Shown here: positions 62,924 to 64,000 of the stretch, in pieces
Position numbering within the stretch: position 1 is the first letter of the stretch
How the letters are laid out: every line of letters begins with the position of its first letter
DNA from: Pseudomonas petrae
GTDB taxonomy: Bacteria > Pseudomonadota > Gammaproteobacteria > Pseudomonadales > Pseudomonadaceae
Direction of reading: 5' to 3'
DNA length: 64,000 nucleotides
Assembly: GCF_021728295.1 (NCBI RefSeq)
Contig: NZ_JAKJXE010000006.1
Coordinates: 1-64,000, forward strand
Position numbers and translations under genes: made by a program
The notes under the pieces: generated by a model
What the model was told of the DNA's origin: nothing
Seen by the model: only the letters and a program-made list of their open reading frames with translations
Databases searched by the model: none

Positions 62924-63472
62924 GTGGCCATTCGCACGTTCCAGAACCACACCCCGGCCCTTGGCGAGCGGGCGTTTGTCGATCATTCGGCGGTTGTAAT
63001 CGGCGATGTCGAAATCGGCGCCGACAGTTCGGTCTGGCCGCTGACCGTCATCCGTGGCGACATGCACCGCATCCGCATTGGCGCGCGCACCAGCGTGCAG
63101 GACGGCAGCGTGCTGCACATCACCCACGCCGGGCCGTTCAATCCCGACGGTTTCCCGCTTTTGATCGGGGATGAAGTGACCATCGGCCACAAAGTGATGC
63201 TGCACGGCTGCGCCGTCGGCAATCGCATTTTGATCGGCATGGGCACCACGATCATGGATGGCGCGGTGGTGGAGGACGAGGTAATCATCGGCGCGGGCAG
63301 TCTGGTCCCGCCCGGCAAACGCCTCGAGAGTGGGTTTCTCTACGTCGGGCGTCCGGTGAAGCAGATGCGCCCGCTGACCGAAAAAGAGATCGCGTTTTTT
63401 CCGTACAGCGCGACCAATTACGTGAAGCTGAAAGACCAACACCTGGCCGAAGGCTTCGACAAACCCTGCTGA
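62924..63472 (+). CDS. Gamma-carbonic anhydrase family protein (hexapeptide-repeat)
   Basis: A 182-residue left-handed beta-helix protein of the gamma-CA/YrdA/PaaY family with hexapeptide repeats from about residue 15 to 140. Possible zinc ligand His residues are in LHITHAG, IGHKVMLHGC and adjacent coils. CO2 hydration is assumed from the family, and many members are weakly active or have other acyl-related roles. The start is GTG with GAAGGAG seven bases upstream; the long open frame further upstream is only antisense to prlC. The HAD gene follows after eight bases. Confidence 0.92.
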   Translation: MAIRTFQNHTPALGERAFVDHSAVVIGDVEIGADSSVWPLTVIRGDMHRIRIGARTSVQDGSVLHITHAGPFNPDGFPLLIGDEVTIGHKVMLHGCAVGNRILIGMGTTIMDGAVVEDEVIIGAGSLVPPGKRLESGFLYVGRPVKQMRPLTEKEIAFFPYSATNYVKLKDQHLAEGFDKPC

Positions 63473-63480
63473 GAGCACCC

Positions 63481-64000
63481 ATGCATTACCAGAATATTCT
63501 GTTCGACCTGGATGGCACTCTGACCGATCCGCGCGAGGGTATCACCCGTTCCATCCAGTTTGCCTTGAGCAAGCTGGGCATCGACGAACCCGACATTACC
63601 AAGCTCGAGCACTTCATCGGCCCGCCACTGTTGCAGCAATTCATGCGCGCCTACGACTTCGACGAAGCGAAGGCCTGGGAAGCTGTGGGGTTTTACCGCG
63701 AGCGCTTCAAGGTGACGGGCCTTTACGAGAATCTGGTGTTCGACGGCATTTTCGAACTGCTGGACATGCTGTCGGATCAGGGCCGGACGCTGTTCATCGC
63801 GACCTCCAAACCCTGGGTGTTCGCCCATGAAATCGCCCGGCATTTCGACTTCGCGCGCCATTTCAAGTTGATCTATGGCAGCGAGCTGGACGGCACCCGC
63901 ACTGACAAGGTCGAGCTGATCCGGCACTTGCTGGATAAAGAGCAGCTCGACCCGAAACAGACGCTGATGATCGGCGACCGCAAACACGATTTGATGGGCG
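63481..64000 (+). CDS. HAD family phosphatase (phosphoglycolate phosphatase-like), truncated by window end
   Basis: The visible 173 residues begin MHYQNILFDLDGTLTDPREG. HAD motif I is DLDGT, motif II is IATSKPW, the conserved Lys is in DKVELIR, and the start of motif III/IV is MIGDRKHD. A helical cap domain occupies about residues 20-80. It is a Mg2+-dependent phosphatase of the Gph/YjjG type; the substrate is unknown. It starts eight bases after the gamma-CA stop and so is likely cotranscribed. The 3' end lies beyond the window. Confidence 0.93.
   Translation, partial: MHYQNILFDLDGTLTDPREGITRSIQFALSKLGIDEPDITKLEHFIGPPLLQQFMRAYDFDEAKAWEAVGFYRERFKVTGLYENLVFDGIFELLDMLSDQGRTLFIATSKPWVFAHEIARHFDFARHFKLIYGSELDGTRTDKVELIRHLLDKEQLDPKQTLMIGDRKHDLMG

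Overview
The window is chromosomal DNA of a Pseudomonas, most likely from the P. syringae / P. fluorescens side of the genus. The evidence is gene content and order: algB-kinB, ampDh2-like amidase, diguanylate cyclase, dsbA, cytochrome c4, engB-ersA-polA, DUF2782-thrB, znuA/zur-znuCB, metNIQ, and a sulP / carbonic anhydrase / PA0069-type radical SAM / prlC-yheV / gamma-carbonic anhydrase block. High GC with GC-rich third positions and Pseudomonas-type REP doublets (REPINs) in four intergenic gaps agree. No insertion sequence, prophage, CRISPR array, tRNA or rRNA was seen. It reads as ordinary core chromosome with a few lineage-specific blocks.

Layout. 0.1-3.6 kb: glutaryl-CoA catabolism (CoA transferase, gcdH, divergent gcdR with an inverted-repeat operator candidate). 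4-7 kb: three-subunit proton-translocating transhydrogenase pntAA-pntAB-pntB. 7.1-8.6 kb: acetyl-CoA hydrolase/CoA-transferase. 8.9-12.6 kb: a DUF1127 protein, three tandem small secreted DUF2388 genes (the middle one broken by a stop codon) and a large exported DUF4105 protein with a zinc-peptidase motif. 12.6-18.8 kb: GFA protein, CitMHS transporter, TerC protein, Na/Pi symporter, anchored M16 peptidase. 18.9-23.6 kb: a DUF5924 membrane protein followed by an Mla/Mce-type lipid transporter operon. 23.6-26.3 kb: SpmA/SpmB-like membrane protein and gltP. 27-29.1 kb: envelope-stress cluster (Ivy lysozyme inhibitor, DUF1328, orphan membrane protein, BON protein). 29.4-35 kb: algB-kinB, an EAL phosphodiesterase and an outer-membrane amidase. 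35.1-39.5 kb: dsbA-EEP-diguanylate cyclase operon and cytochrome c4. 39.8-44.8 kb: engB, sRNA ErsA, polA, DUF2782-thrB. 44.9-54 kb: zinc uptake, lipoprotein, katE, metNIQ. 54-64 kb: SCO protein, SulP transporter plus beta-carbonic anhydrase, radical SAM protein, secreted phosphatase, prlC-yheV, gamma-carbonic anhydrase, and a HAD phosphatase cut by the window end.

Much of the window concerns the cell envelope and its stress response: alginate/virulence two-component regulation, a sigma-22 (AlgU) controlled sRNA with a well-matched promoter, cyclic-di-GMP synthesis and breakdown, peptidoglycan amidase and lysozyme inhibitor, disulfide formation, lipid transport and metal uptake.

The most unusual observations are (1) a DNA polymerase I whose 3'-5' exonuclease motifs have all lost their catalytic acids, implying a naturally proofreading-deficient Pol I; (2) the DUF2388 x3 + DUF4105 operon, a candidate undescribed exported system in which the large protein carries both an HExxH motif and a His/Cys pair resembling permuted papain-like folds; (3) ErsA with a GAACTT-N17-TCTGA promoter; and (4) the DUF5924 + STAS-permease Mce transporter operon.
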